50,045 bases of DNA, taken from NCBI GenBank assembly GCA_029856045.1, contig JAHQWG010000011.1:1-50045 (forward strand), written 5' to 3'. Below, in pieces: positions 8,424 to 17,126 of this stretch (positions within the stretch are counted from its first letter, which is position 1; each line of letters begins with the position of its first letter). Under the pieces are notes generated by a model. That model saw only the letters and a list, made by a program, of their open reading frames with translations, did not search any database and was not told the origin of the DNA. Source of the stretch: Promethearchaeia archaeon. GTDB taxonomy: Archaea > Asgardarchaeota > Lokiarchaeia > Sigyniarchaeales > SOKP01. The position numbers and the translations under genes were made by a program.

Positions 8424-8756
8424 TTAAATCTTAATTAGCTTTTTAATTTCAGTCTTTAAAAAAGGAACATCTTTCTTAATAGTATCCCAGACTATATCTA
8501 GATTCACATCAAAATAACCATGAATTAATTTATTTCTCATTCCTGCCATGTCTTTCCAAGGTATTTGGGTATTTTTTTCTCTAAATTCTTTAGATAACAT
8601 CATAGTAGATTCTCCAATTTTTAGAAATTGCCATATAACTCCACCTTGAATTAAAGAATCCTTTAAGAATTCTTGATATTTAATTTTTTTTACAAATTCT
8701 TCAATTTTAGATAAAGACTCTAAAATATGCTCTAAATATATAAAATCATTTTTTAT
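8424..8756 (-). CDS. HepT-like RNase toxin without a standard start codon
   Basis: Reading the minus strand from about 8756 gives a HepT/DUF86 protein of 110 residues: a helical start containing DFIYLEHILESL, a middle helix, and the catalytic motif RNKLIHGY, which fits R-x4-H-x-Y. It follows the MntA-like gene directly, overlapping its stop. HepT is an RNase toxin silenced by MntA, which adenylylates the motif tyrosine. There is no ATG, GTG or TTG in this frame between the upstream stop and well inside the domain. The homology begins at ATA codons (8756 or 8759), so either a rare AUA start is used or the start was lost by a small indel near the A-run. Confidence 0.65.
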   Translation of the reverse strand: MKNDFIYLEHILESLSKIEEFVKKIKYQEFLKDSLIQGGVIWQFLKIGESTMMLSKEFREKNTQIPWKDMAGMRNKLIHGYFDVNLDIVWDTIKKDVPFLKTEIKKLIKI

Positions 8757-9040
8757 TATTGGTATAAAACCACCATTTCTTTTTTGATATCATCAATAAG
8801 ATATGGATTTATGCATTTCTCCGTTAATAAATGCACTCTTAGACCTATTGCTTCAGATAATTCTCTTTCCATTCTTACAAATTCAAGAAGTGTTATTCTT
8901 TCTGAAAAATTCACAAGGATATCAATATCACTCTCTGCAGTGGCTTCATCATTTACGTAAGATCCAAAAATTCCAATCTTATCTACTCCATATCTTTTTA
9001 GAAATAAAACAATCTTCTTAAAGAGTTCCTCTTTATCCAT
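8756..9040 (-). CDS. MntA-like nucleotidyltransferase antitoxin
   Basis: A minimal nucleotidyltransferase of 94 residues. The motif GSYVNDEATAESDID fits GS-x10-D-x-D, the nucleotide and metal site of the MNT family. These proteins transfer AMP to the HepT toxin and neutralise it, and the HepT-like gene follows without a gap. ATG 9040 is preceded by a TAAGG ribosome-site-like stretch and is preferred to the in-frame TTG at 9052. Together with HepT it is a type VII toxin-antitoxin or phage-defence module in the cytoplasm. An additional small ORF (9075-9242) precedes it on the same strand. Confidence 0.85.
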   Translation of the reverse strand: MDKEELFKKIVLFLKRYGVDKIGIFGSYVNDEATAESDIDILVNFSERITLLEFVRMERELSEAIGLRVHLLTEKCINPYLIDDIKKEMVVLYQ

Positions 9041-9074
9041 TTTCCTTACCAAATTTCTATTATATAAATAATAA

Positions 9075-9242
9075 CTAATACTTGTAAATTAATTTAGCTT
9101 TTATTAAATCTATACTTAAAGTTGATGCCGTTGAGTTTATTTTATCCTCTTTTTTTTTGTATAATTCAAAATCGACTCCAAAAAACATTAATTCATTTAT
9201 ACTGTCACCGATGAACTCTGCATCTTTAAGGAGAAAAATCAT
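9075..9242 (-). CDS. Small hypothetical protein (55 residues) ahead of MntA-HepT
   Basis: An ATG at 9242 with a GAGAG stretch upstream opens a 55-codon frame that ends 34 bases before the MntA-like start. The product begins with a hydrophobic MIFLLKDAEFIG segment and becomes Lys-rich. I recognise no domain. It may be a third small member of the toxin-antitoxin operon or the decayed remnant of an older gene. Evidence is limited to position, orientation and frame length. Confidence 0.35.
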   Translation of the reverse strand: MIFLLKDAEFIGDSINELMFFGVDFELYKKKEDKINSTASTLSIDLIKAKLIYKY

Positions 9243-9353
9243 CTTTTTTTCTCTCTAAATATAATTTTTATAAAAATAGAGTAAGTAATTTTATTATAAA
9301 TTTTAATTTTAATTAAATCCTTGTTTTGAAGCCGTTATATCTTATAAGGAATA

Positions 9354-10541
9354 TTAGATTATATCTAATTTTTTCCCGATTCTTTCAATGGCACCTAATG
9401 CATTATTTAAATCTTCCTTTGAGAGCAATGCATTCATCTGAACCCTTATTCTTGAGAGCTCTTTAGCAACCATTGGAAAGACGATTGGTGTTACGTAGAT
9501 CGATTCCTCAGTGAATAACAACTCACCTAGTTTTTGGGCTTTACCTGGATCTCCTACAATCAATGGAATTATTGGAGTTTGTGAATTTCCTGTATTGAAA
9601 CCCATTCCTTGAACTTCCTTTTTAAAATAATTTGTGTGATCCCATAGTTTTTTTACATGTTCTGGTTCATTTTCAACCACATCAACTGCAGCAAGGCAAG
9701 CCGCAACTAATCCGGGAGGATGAGCAGTACTAAGTAGATAAGTCCTGCTTTTATTGGTAATATATTCGATCAGATCTTTTGAACCTGCTACTGTTCCACC
9801 AAAAACACCAAAACCTTTACTCATTGAACCGCCTTCAATATGTACTTTTCCTTGTAATTTAAAATGAGCTACTATTCCTCTTCCTTCTCCCAAAACACCT
9901 TCACCATGACAATCATCAACAAACACCATTGCCCCATATTCTTCTGCGAATTTTGAAATTTCGTCTAATGGAGCAATATCACCATCCATCGAAAACACTC
10001 CATCCGTGATAATAAGGATTCTTCTTGCTCCACTTTTGTCTGCCTCTTTTAATTGTATTTCTAAGTCAGTCGCATCAGTATGTTTATACACTGCTCTTTT
10101 AGCACTTGTTAATCGTACTCCATCAATTATTGAGCCATGATTTAATTGATCAGAAATTACAATATCCTCTTTCCCAATCAACTGAGGAATAACGCCTGAA
10201 TTAACTGCATAACCCGTTTGACATAAAATTGATGCTTCAACTTCTTTAAATTTAGCAAACTTTTCTTGAAACTCTCTTGTTAAATCAAATGTCCCCGCAA
10301 TAACAGGAACTGCACCCGCACCGGCACCATATTTTTTAATTGCGTCGATTGATGCCTGCACAACTTTCGGATGTGTCGCAAGACCAAGATAATTATTAGT
10401 GTTGAGCATTAATACCTGCTTACCATCTACAACAGAGTGTGGTTTTGAAGAAGCTTCAAGGTGCCTTATAACCCAATTTAAATTGCTATCATAAATATTT
10501 TTTATTTCCTCTTTAAGAAATGCTTCTGGTTCTCTTTTCAT
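9354..10541 (-). CDS. kbl: Glycine C-acetyltransferase (2-amino-3-ketobutyrate CoA ligase)
   Basis: A PLP enzyme of the alpha-oxoamine synthase family, 395 residues, the normal length for Kbl. Visible landmarks are the N-terminal NNYLGL motif, NHGSIIDG (His135), DDCHGEG (Asp209 and His212, cofactor contacts) and the Schiff-base Lys242 in GGSMSKGFG. It cleaves 2-amino-3-oxobutyrate with CoA to glycine and acetyl-CoA. BioF is the closest alternative by fold. The adjacent divergent SDR-type threonine dehydrogenase, which makes exactly this substrate, decides for Kbl. The enzyme is cytoplasmic. The two genes share one intergenic promoter region of 173 bases. Confidence 0.88.
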   Translation of the reverse strand: MKREPEAFLKEEIKNIYDSNLNWVIRHLEASSKPHSVVDGKQVLMLNTNNYLGLATHPKVVQASIDAIKKYGAGAGAVPVIAGTFDLTREFQEKFAKFKEVEASILCQTGYAVNSGVIPQLIGKEDIVISDQLNHGSIIDGVRLTSAKRAVYKHTDATDLEIQLKEADKSGARRILIITDGVFSMDGDIAPLDEISKFAEEYGAMVFVDDCHGEGVLGEGRGIVAHFKLQGKVHIEGGSMSKGFGVFGGTVAGSKDLIEYITNKSRTYLLSTAHPPGLVAACLAAVDVVENEPEHVKKLWDHTNYFKKEVQGMGFNTGNSQTPIIPLIVGDPGKAQKLGELLFTEESIYVTPIVFPMVAKELSRIRVQMNALLSKEDLNNALGAIERIGKKLDII

Positions 10542-10714
10542 TTAATCATCTTTTATTATTTTGATTTGTATTTGAAGAAAATTATATGTTTAAAACTTAT
10601 TTTCTGAAAGCATATAAGTTTTTCCAAAATTTAATTCATTAATATTTCTAAAAAATAAGTCATAAAGCTTTTTTATATGACTAACCTATGATTATTATCT
10701 AAATTTAATCCATT
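10542..10714. promoter_or_regulatory. Shared divergent promoter region of kbl and tdh
   Basis: The spacer between two divergent genes of one pathway. A TATA-like stretch (CTTTTTTATATGA, about 10670-10682) faces tdh, and A/T-rich stretches at about 10583-10590 face kbl. This arrangement allows joint control of threonine breakdown. No specific operator was identified. Confidence 0.4.
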
Positions 10715-11674
10715 ATGAGGCAGATTAAAATTAAAAGAATTCTTGTAATAGGCTCATGTGGGCAAATTGGCAGTGAACTTGTTCCGGCACTTAGAGAGAA
10801 ATATGGGAGTGAAAATGTAATCGCAACTGGAAGACGGACGCCCCCACCTAAAAGCATGCGTGAATCGGGACCGTTCATCTATCTAGAAGCTTTGAATCGG
10901 GATGCCCTCGCAAAAGTAATCTATGAATATGAGATAAATATAATCTATCACATGGCTTCGATTCTTTCTGCAACTGGAGAAAAAATGCCCCAAACAGCTT
11001 GGGAGATAAACATGAATAGCCTTATAAATATTCTTGAAATTGGAAGAAAATATGAAATTGAACGAATAATTTGGCCAAGTTCAATCGCTGCTTTCGGGCC
11101 AACTACCCCGCGAGAAGATACTCCAAATGATACAATACTTCAGCCTACTACAATGTATGGTATAACAAAAGTTACCGGAGAACTGTTGATAGAATATTAC
11201 TTTAAAAAATATGGTCTTGACACTCGGTCGATGAGACTCCCAGGAATAATCAGCAGTGAAACTCCCCCTGGAGGAGGGACAACTGATTATGCTGTAGAAA
11301 TCTTCTATGAAGCTATCAAGAATAAGCGTTACACTTGCTTTCTCAAAGAAGATACAGTCTTGCCAATGATGTACATGCCAGATTGCTTAAAAAGCATGAT
11401 AGACCTAATGGAAGCAGATGCTTCAAAACTAAATCGCCACGTATATAATGTCACGGGTATGAGTTTCTCCGCAGGAGAATTGACAACTGAGATCAAAAAG
11501 CACATCCCAGAATTTGTAATTGAGTATAAACCAGATTTTAGACAAGCAATTGCTGATTCTTGGCCCAAAACAATCGATGATTCCTTAGCACGTGAAGAAT
11601 GGTCCTGGAATCCAAGCTATGATCTTGCATCAATGACAAAGGACATGCTTGAAAAACTCAATAAAAGATTGTAA
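10715..11674 (+). CDS. tdh: L-threonine 3-dehydrogenase, SDR type
   Basis: An extended SDR/epimerase-fold protein of 319 residues. The NAD-binding loop is GSCGQIGSEL at residues 13-22, the catalytic pair is in YGITK, and the segment with PGIIS and GGGTTDYAVEIFYEAI is the fingerprint of the short-chain threonine dehydrogenases of Thermoplasma and Flavobacterium. It oxidises L-threonine to 2-amino-3-oxobutyrate with NAD. The divergent kbl gene then completes the conversion to glycine and acetyl-CoA, a route for using threonine as carbon and energy source or for making glycine. The G+C content is visibly higher than that of the flanking spacers. A UDP-sugar epimerase is the alternative, but the fingerprint and neighbour argue against it. 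Confidence 0.88.
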   Translation: MRQIKIKRILVIGSCGQIGSELVPALREKYGSENVIATGRRTPPPKSMRESGPFIYLEALNRDALAKVIYEYEINIIYHMASILSATGEKMPQTAWEINMNSLINILEIGRKYEIERIIWPSSIAAFGPTTPREDTPNDTILQPTTMYGITKVTGELLIEYYFKKYGLDTRSMRLPGIISSETPPGGGTTDYAVEIFYEAIKNKRYTCFLKEDTVLPMMYMPDCLKSMIDLMEADASKLNRHVYNVTGMSFSAGELTTEIKKHIPEFVIEYKPDFRQAIADSWPKTIDDSLAREEWSWNPSYDLASMTKDMLEKLNKRL

Positions 11675-11774
11675 ACGATACAACGATTTCTTGTTCTCCT
11701 TTAAAATCAACTCCATATTAAAAAAAAATAAAATTTTTATTTATAATTTCGGATTATATCTATTGAAGATATCT

Positions 11775-12098
11775 TTATTCGGGCATTGCTAGTCCTACTA
11801 ACGGCATTGCTTCTGTTCCTGACATAAAAACATTTGTTTCATAACTATATCCTTCGATTTCTGATAACATTAACTGACGTTTAGAAACAATTTCCATTGA
11901 TTCTTTAAATTTTCCTTCCTTGACTTCCAACATGGAAATACTATTCATACCATCCTTTGTTGCTCTCACTCCCACATCTAAAACCACTTTATAGAGTGAT
12001 TTATCACGAGGATATTTTTTCATAATCTCAATATATTTTTTCCCAATTTCAGCTGATTTGCCAGGTGGAAACCAACTATTTATCATAATTAATACCAT
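11775..12098 (-). CDS. Small conserved protein, SWFPP family, copy 1
   Basis: A protein of 107 residues, one of three paralogues in this window. Shared features are an N-terminal strand leading to SWFPPGKSAE, the helix K-x-Y-x-E-x-x-KKYP, a central strand, a helix after VKEGK, and a C-terminal A-x-P-L-V-G-x-A-x-PE tail. The alternation of strands and helices resembles a dimeric ferredoxin-like alpha/beta barrel, but I know no named family for it. ATG 12098 follows a GAGGT ribosome site. A TATA element lies about 75 bases upstream at the same distance as in the other two copies. It is cytoplasmic and of unknown function. Confidence 0.7.
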   Translation of the reverse strand: MVLIMINSWFPPGKSAEIGKKYIEIMKKYPRDKSLYKVVLDVGVRATKDGMNSISMLEVKEGKFKESMEIVSKRQLMLSEIEGYSYETNVFMSGTEAMPLVGLAMPE

Positions 12099-12165
12099 AT
12101 TTATAACCTCTTTTTAAATTTTCTTTAATAAAATTAGATTTTGTGATAAAGAATAATTTAATCGC

Positions 12166-12184
12166 TAAGTATTTATATCTTTAC
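12166..12184 (-). promoter_or_regulatory. TATA/BRE promoter of SWFPP copy 1
   Basis: On the minus strand this reads GTAAAGATATAAATACTTA, a good archaeal BRE plus TATA. It is nearly identical to the element before copy 2 (12677-12696), and lies about 70-85 bases before the ATG, which implies a leader of about 45 nt that includes the GAGGT site. Confidence 0.55.
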
Positions 12185-12286
12185 ATTATTGTCAAACTAT
12201 AATTTAATTGATTCCTTCAAAAAAAAAGGAAAAAAAAAGAAGTTGGATAAAAAAGATATTTTCAATAATTAATTTTGAAAATATTT

Positions 12287-12607
12287 CTATTCGGGCATTC
12301 CCAGACCTACCATTGGCATAGCTTCTGCTCCTGATAAATAAGTTTCAATTTCATACCTAAATTCTTCAATAGCACCAAACATAAGCATACGTTTCATTTC
12401 AACATTTAGTAACTTTTCTAAATCACCTTTTTTAGCTTCAGTGATAGAAATGGTTTTCATACCATCTTTAGTAGCCTTTGCACCTATTAATAAAACAGGT
12501 TTTTCAAAAGATTCCGTAGGATATTTTTTCATAACTTCAAGATATTTTTTTCCAGCTTCAGCTGACTTGCTGGGTGGAAACCATGAAGTTACCATAACTA
12601 ATACCAT
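12287..12607 (-). CDS. Small conserved protein, SWFPP family, copy 2
   Basis: With the start at ATG 12607 the product has 106 residues and begins MVLVMVTSWFPPSKSAE, aligned end to end with copy 1. An upstream in-frame ATG (12622) exists, but the bases AAGGTA within that extension sit at ribosome-site distance from 12607, so the shorter form is preferred. The C-terminal A-M-P-M-V-G-L-G-x-PE tail is nearly the same as in copy 1. Copies 1 and 2 lie in tandem, each with its own promoter, which points to duplication followed by separate control rather than an operon. Function is unknown. Confidence 0.7.
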   Translation of the reverse strand: MVLVMVTSWFPPSKSAEAGKKYLEVMKKYPTESFEKPVLLIGAKATKDGMKTISITEAKKGDLEKLLNVEMKRMLMFGAIEEFRYEIETYLSGAEAMPMVGLGMPE

Positions 12608-12676
12608 ATTTTTTACCTTCATTTATTTTTTTTTTTTATAAAATTGGATTTTGAAACAATGTATAAATTAAATTTG

Positions 12677-12696
12677 TAAGTATTTATACTTTTTAC
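12677..12696 (-). promoter_or_regulatory. TATA/BRE promoter of SWFPP copy 2
   Basis: The minus strand reads GTAAAAAGTATAAATACTTA, matching the promoter of copy 1 except for small changes in the BRE/TATA junction, and at the same distance from the preferred ATG (12607). The match supports that start choice. Confidence 0.55.
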
Positions 12697-12869
12697 AATT
12701 TTAGATAAATATTCAAATAGTAAATTAAGAATCAAATGATATTATCAAGTAAATATAATTATACTGTTTTTTAAGAAATTAACAAAATTTATTATCAAAA
12801 CTTAATTTCTTTAAATAAATTGCTATTTGAAAATTAAATCTTACGATTAAATTTATTAATTTGGTAATT

Positions 12870-14402
12870 ATGAGCCAGAAAATGAATGTATTGTTTATAA
12901 TGACCGATCAGCAACGAGCCGATCATCTAAGTTGTGCAGGTAATCCTGTTTTAAAAACACCAAATATTGACAATATAGGAAAAGATGGTATTCGATTCAC
13001 CAATGCTTTTTGTGCTAATCCTATGTGTATGCCAAATAGAGCAAGCATGGTTACAGGGTTATATCCAATGGTGCATGGTGTTAGAAGCAATGGAATTAAT
13101 TTATCTACAGATGTTCCCACCTTGGCTAAAACTCTAAAAAAAAAAGGATATCATACAGCAGCTGTTGGAAAAATGCACTATCAATTTTGGACACCTCCGT
13201 ATAAAATGAAAACTAAATCAACAGAATGTATTGGTGATTGGTTCGCTGAGAAAGTAGGTAATAATCCTGTACGAGAAAATTTCCCTATTCCATATTATGG
13301 ATTTGAGGAGGTAGAAATGGTACTAGCACATGGTACCATGTGTAGTGGACATTACTTTGATTGGTTAAAAAAAAGAAATCCAAAATATATACCACATTTG
13401 AAAAAAAAATATCTGAAATTTTTAGATAAATTTTTTACGTTATTTTGTGATCTTGATTTATCGGAAGAGTATTATAATACAACCTACGTTAAAGAACGGT
13501 CTATTGCCTTCCTTGAAAGGTATGCCCATGGAGATTACGAGAACAAGCCATTCTATTTGCATTGTTCATTTCCAGATCCACACCATCCAGTCTGTCCACC
13601 AGGAAAGTATAAAGAAATGTACAATCCTGATAAAATTAATTTTCCTTCGAGTTTTAAAGATATCGAGAATTTACGTAATCATCCACATTTAGGACCAATT
13701 TTGGAGGACCCGGTTATTAGAGGGGCGATGTTGCGCGAATCAACGGAGGAAGAGGTTCGAAAGTTTATAGCTTTAACTTATGGATCATTAACCATGGTCG
13801 ATGATGCGGTAGGGGAAATTTTGACCTCTTTAGAAAAGTTAGGTTTGTCTGAAAATACAATGGTAATGTATACAAGTGATCATGGAGATTTAATGGGAGA
13901 GCATGGAATGTTGTTAAAAGGACCATGCCCTTATAATTGCTTATTAAACGTTCCTTTACTGTGGAAAGTGCCAGGATTGACAAAATCGTCAGTTTCAGAT
14001 TCTCTGGTAAGCTCAATTGACTTCACACCGACTATTCTCAACATTTTAAATATTAAAAAACGACATCAACCTCCAAATATGCAAGGTCTTGATATAACCT
14101 CAATTTTAGAAGATCCTAACAAGAAAGTTAGAGATTACTTTTTAATTGAGGAGGATGAAGAAGTTGGTCCATACGGTCCTCTTTACACAAGAGTAAGACA
14201 TTTAATTACAGATACCCATAAGCTAACAGTTTATGCAGAATTACCTGGATTTGGGGATTTATTCGACCGTAAGAACGATCCAGATGAAATAAATAATTTA
14301 TGGTATGATCAGAAAGAATTACAACGTAAAATGTTGGATAAAATCCTCCACGAAAGTCTTATGAGGCAGAGTCGTTATCCTAAAAGAGTTTCTGCAACAT
14401 AA
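12870..14402 (+). CDS. Formylglycine-dependent sulfatase-family hydrolase
   Basis: A protein of 510 residues of the alkaline-phosphatase/sulfatase superfamily. The N-terminal strand FIMTDQQ provides a metal Asp (Asp13). The motif CMPNR at 53-57, followed by ASMVTGLYP, fits C-x-P-x-R, where Cys53 would be converted to formylglycine. SDHGDLMGEHG near residue 330 supplies further metal ligands. The closest recognised groups are choline-sulfatase or iduronate-sulfatase-like enzymes and phosphonate monoester hydrolases. There is no signal peptide, so it would act in the cytoplasm. No formylglycine-generating enzyme is in the window. ATG 12870 is preferred to TTG 12861. The substrate is unknown. 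Confidence 0.85.
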   Translation: MSQKMNVLFIMTDQQRADHLSCAGNPVLKTPNIDNIGKDGIRFTNAFCANPMCMPNRASMVTGLYPMVHGVRSNGINLSTDVPTLAKTLKKKGYHTAAVGKMHYQFWTPPYKMKTKSTECIGDWFAEKVGNNPVRENFPIPYYGFEEVEMVLAHGTMCSGHYFDWLKKRNPKYIPHLKKKYLKFLDKFFTLFCDLDLSEEYYNTTYVKERSIAFLERYAHGDYENKPFYLHCSFPDPHHPVCPPGKYKEMYNPDKINFPSSFKDIENLRNHPHLGPILEDPVIRGAMLRESTEEEVRKFIALTYGSLTMVDDAVGEILTSLEKLGLSENTMVMYTSDHGDLMGEHGMLLKGPCPYNCLLNVPLLWKVPGLTKSSVSDSLVSSIDFTPTILNILNIKKRHQPPNMQGLDITSILEDPNKKVRDYFLIEEDEEVGPYGPLYTRVRHLITDTHKLTVYAELPGFGDLFDRKNDPDEINNLWYDQKELQRKMLDKILHESLMRQSRYPKRVSAT

Positions 14403-14574
14403 ATTAAACCATTGTTCTAATTAATTATTTAAGAATTGTATTATAAAATGGAACTTAATTTAGGTTGTGTGTTATGATCAAATTTAAATAAAAGAGATAT
14501 TTTTTAAATGCTGAATGAAAAAAGATTTTTCATTTTTATTGGCTAAAAATATTTGCATACAATTCTATTAAGGG

Positions 14575-14946
14575 ATGAAAAAGGTGGATTATTGTCCTAA
14601 TTGCGGTGAAAAAGTAGAAGGGACAGAAATGTATTGCCCTTTTTGCGGATCTTTATTTCAAGAAACCGTTGAAATGAAGGAGAAAGAAAAAGAAAGAGAA
14701 ATTGTAGAATTAAAACAAAAAATTACCCAGTTAGAAAAACAAGTAGGGAGTTCGAAAAATACTGAAATAGAAATACTTAGAAGAAAAGTTTCGGATCTGC
14801 AGCAACAATTAAGATTACAAAAAATTCAGCAAGTAGAATTAAAACCAGTGGAAAAGAAGAAAAAAACAGATGAAGGATGTACTAATTGCTTATGTTGTAT
14901 AATTATTATAATTATTGTGGCAACAATATTTTATTTTTTATCGTAA
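14575..14946 (+). CDS. Zinc-ribbon, coiled-coil, tail-anchored membrane protein
   Basis: A protein of 123 residues in three parts. The first is an N-terminal zinc ribbon with CPNCG and CPFCG (residues 8-25). The second is a charged coiled coil at about 32-85 with regular heptads of I, L and V. The third is a C-terminal Cys-rich stretch followed by a membrane helix of I, V and A at about 103-122. The topology suggests a tail-anchored protein with its ribbon and coil in the cytoplasm. Such zinc-ribbon proteins are frequent in Asgard genomes, and their partners are mostly unknown. It is convergent with the SDR gene 12 bases downstream. Confidence 0.7.
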   Translation: MKKVDYCPNCGEKVEGTEMYCPFCGSLFQETVEMKEKEKEREIVELKQKITQLEKQVGSSKNTEIEILRRKVSDLQQQLRLQKIQQVELKPVEKKKKTDEGCTNCLCCIIIIIIVATIFYFLS

Positions 14947-14958
14947 ATAAGTAATTTA

Positions 14959-15831
14959 TCATTTATATTTTAATAGAAAGTCCACTAGTTCTAGATTTTT
15001 TCTAAATAAATCATAAATATGCGTGCTTAGTTTACCTTTCATTAATTTTAATAATTCTTTGATATCGTAATCTGCTTCGCCAATTTCTTTTTGGATCTCA
15101 GGTAATAGTTCGAATAGTAATTGTTGATTTATAAGTTTACCATTATAGCGACGTCCTGCTAAATTACTCGCAAGAAATAAATATATTGGAGAAATTGCTT
15201 CAGGCGGATCTGCTTTAAGGCTTGTTTGTCCTAAATCTTTCATATCTTCTATCAACTTAGTTTGGATTGCTCCTGGCAAAATCACACTCACTTGAATATT
15301 GTTATAACCCACTTCTGCTTGCAGACATTTAGCCATTGCAGTAACAGCTGCTTTAGAGGCAGAATAAGCAACTTTATGGCCACTAAAATAAACATTTCCT
15401 TGAACCGAGGAGGTCATAATGATTTTTCCGCCACCATGTTCAATCATTTTAGGTAGGATTTGCTTAGTCATTACATAGGATGCCATGAAGTTTAGATTGA
15501 ATAATTTTTGAGCTTTTTCAAGGGGAAAATCGATTATAGTGGAATAATGGGTCATGCCAGCATTATTTACGAGAATGTCACATCTATTGAAATTTTTAAA
15601 ATACTTTTTAGCCAACTCTTTCATATTCTCAAGAACAGTTAAGTCAGTTGGAAAAGAAATACATTTTACGCCATAACTTGCAATTTCTTTATGAGTCTGA
15701 TCTAATTCATTCTTTTCAAGAGCCGTAATAGCTACATGAGCACCATTTTTCGCAAATTCAAGCGCAACAGCCCTTCCAATACCACGCCCTCCACCAGTTA
15801 CTAAAGCGTATTTTCCTTCCAGAAGTTTCAT
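14959..15831 (-). CDS. Short-chain dehydrogenase/reductase
   Basis: A classical SDR of 290 residues. The dinucleotide loop is TGGGRGIG, followed by NNAG, the catalytic Ser in the SSVQG strand and YSASK (Tyr and Lys). The C-terminus from about 205 is longer than in FabG-type enzymes and helix-rich, with no membrane segment. It probably reduces or oxidises a keto or hydroxy group using NAD(P); the substrate cannot be told. ATG 15831 is used because the frame's earlier codon is TTG directly before it. The next minus-strand gene upstream is the AEC permease, 134 bases away, so cotranscription is possible but not evident. Confidence 0.85.
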   Translation of the reverse strand: MKLLEGKYALVTGGGRGIGRAVALEFAKNGAHVAITALEKNELDQTHKEIASYGVKCISFPTDLTVLENMKELAKKYFKNFNRCDILVNNAGMTHYSTIIDFPLEKAQKLFNLNFMASYVMTKQILPKMIEHGGGKIIMTSSVQGNVYFSGHKVAYSASKAAVTAMAKCLQAEVGYNNIQVSVILPGAIQTKLIEDMKDLGQTSLKADPPEAISPIYLFLASNLAGRRYNGKLINQQLLFELLPEIQKEIGEADYDIKELLKLMKGKLSTHIYDLFRKNLELVDFLLKYK

Positions 15832-15965
15832 CAAATCATTCTCTCCAGTTATTATACATTAATTGATAATTAAAATCAATTTTATCAAAATAAATTATTC
15901 TTTTTTAAAAAAATTGCTGTAAGATAAAAATTTCAGACGAAATTACCAAATCATTTTCAATAAAA

Positions 15966-16901
15966 TCATACACCTAATAGTAAAATTAAGATCCATAGAA
16001 GAGAAAAACTGATAACGATACTTAGATTCACTAACATACTAATTATCTTTTGGTCATACTCAAATTCTACAGAAAACGGAATAACTGCAATGCCTATTGG
16101 TAAAATTAAAGAAATTGTGATAACTACTCTATAGAGATGAGGAAATTGGTTAATAGGTAAGAGAAAAAACAATGAGAGACCAATAGAAAGTCCAAATAAA
16201 TAACGTATTAAGAGAACTTTCAAAATTACGTTCCATTCTGCTTTCTCAAATTTGAAACTCAAATAAATACCTAACAATAGTAATGTCAAAGCCGTGTTTG
16301 CTCTTGCAAAAATATCCAAAATATCTGTTATAAAAATTGGTATAATGATACCTGAAAAATTTATAGTAAGGGCTATGACATAACTCATTAAAGGTGCTGA
16401 TTTTAGTAAGCGTTTGGCAATATGTTTAAAGTCTACTTTTTTTCCTTCATTATTGAGTGTCGGTGAAAAAATGCAACCAACGATATAACAGAGAAAAAAT
16501 ACCATTAGAGCATTGCCTGCATCAACAAGAACAATATATTGTAGTCCTTCTTCGCCCCAAATCCCTTCAACTAATGGAAATGCTAAATGAACAACATTAA
16601 ACCCAATCACCGTCATTAATATTAGCCCTTTTATATTTCTCGGATAATTTCTAGATAAAATAAAGGCAATACCGAGTGTTCCAAAGCCAAAAATTATATG
16701 AATTAATGGTATTAAACTCAATGATAAATTAAATTCAATGGTACTTATTACTTTTAGAATAATTGCCGGTAATGTAACATTAAATATGATTTTTGCAATA
16801 ACCTTACCATTTTCTTCCTTGATTATATTCACTTTTTTTAGAATAAACCCAATTAAAATTATCGTTAATGATAAAAGGAAAGTATAATTTACATCTGCCA
16901 T
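15966..16901 (-). CDS. AEC-family (auxin efflux carrier-like) permease
   Basis: A membrane protein of 311 residues with about ten helices in two repeats of five, the usual layout and length of AEC transporters. The N-terminal helix followed by GFILKKVNIIKEENGKVI and the segment with FNVTLPA-x-I are typical of the family; the NVTLPA turn is the unwound-helix substrate site. Bacterial members carry malate, malonate or other organic acids. Here the neighbours (SDR and BKACE) are consistent with a carboxylic-acid substrate, but this is inference. It is divergent from BKACE across 225 bases. Confidence 0.8.
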   Translation of the reverse strand: MADVNYTFLLSLTIILIGFILKKVNIIKEENGKVIAKIIFNVTLPAIILKVISTIEFNLSLSLIPLIHIIFGFGTLGIAFILSRNYPRNIKGLILMTVIGFNVVHLAFPLVEGIWGEEGLQYIVLVDAGNALMVFFLCYIVGCIFSPTLNNEGKKVDFKHIAKRLLKSAPLMSYVIALTINFSGIIIPIFITDILDIFARANTALTLLLLGIYLSFKFEKAEWNVILKVLLIRYLFGLSIGLSLFFLLPINQFPHLYRVVITISLILPIGIAVIPFSVEFEYDQKIISMLVNLSIVISFSLLWILILLLGV

Positions 16902-17126
16902 TTTTTATTATTCTAAATATTTTTTTGACTCAATAGAATTATTTAGAATAATTAAGTGGTCTATTAATTCATTTTCTTTTTATTTAATCCGTAAAACTTT
17001 TTATTTTATAGGCACATTTGGAAGAAAATAAAGAAGAAAGATGTAATAATTTAAAGGCTTTATCCGATAAAAAATTTTAAATAATGTCATCAGTAAATTA
17101 AATTATTAATATAAGAGATAGTAGAA

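Noticed and set aside
17023-17092. Short plus-strand frame reading HLEENKEERCNNLKALSDKKF before BKACE
   Set aside because: Only about 20 codons, no proper start, not in frame with BKACE; probably leader sequence.
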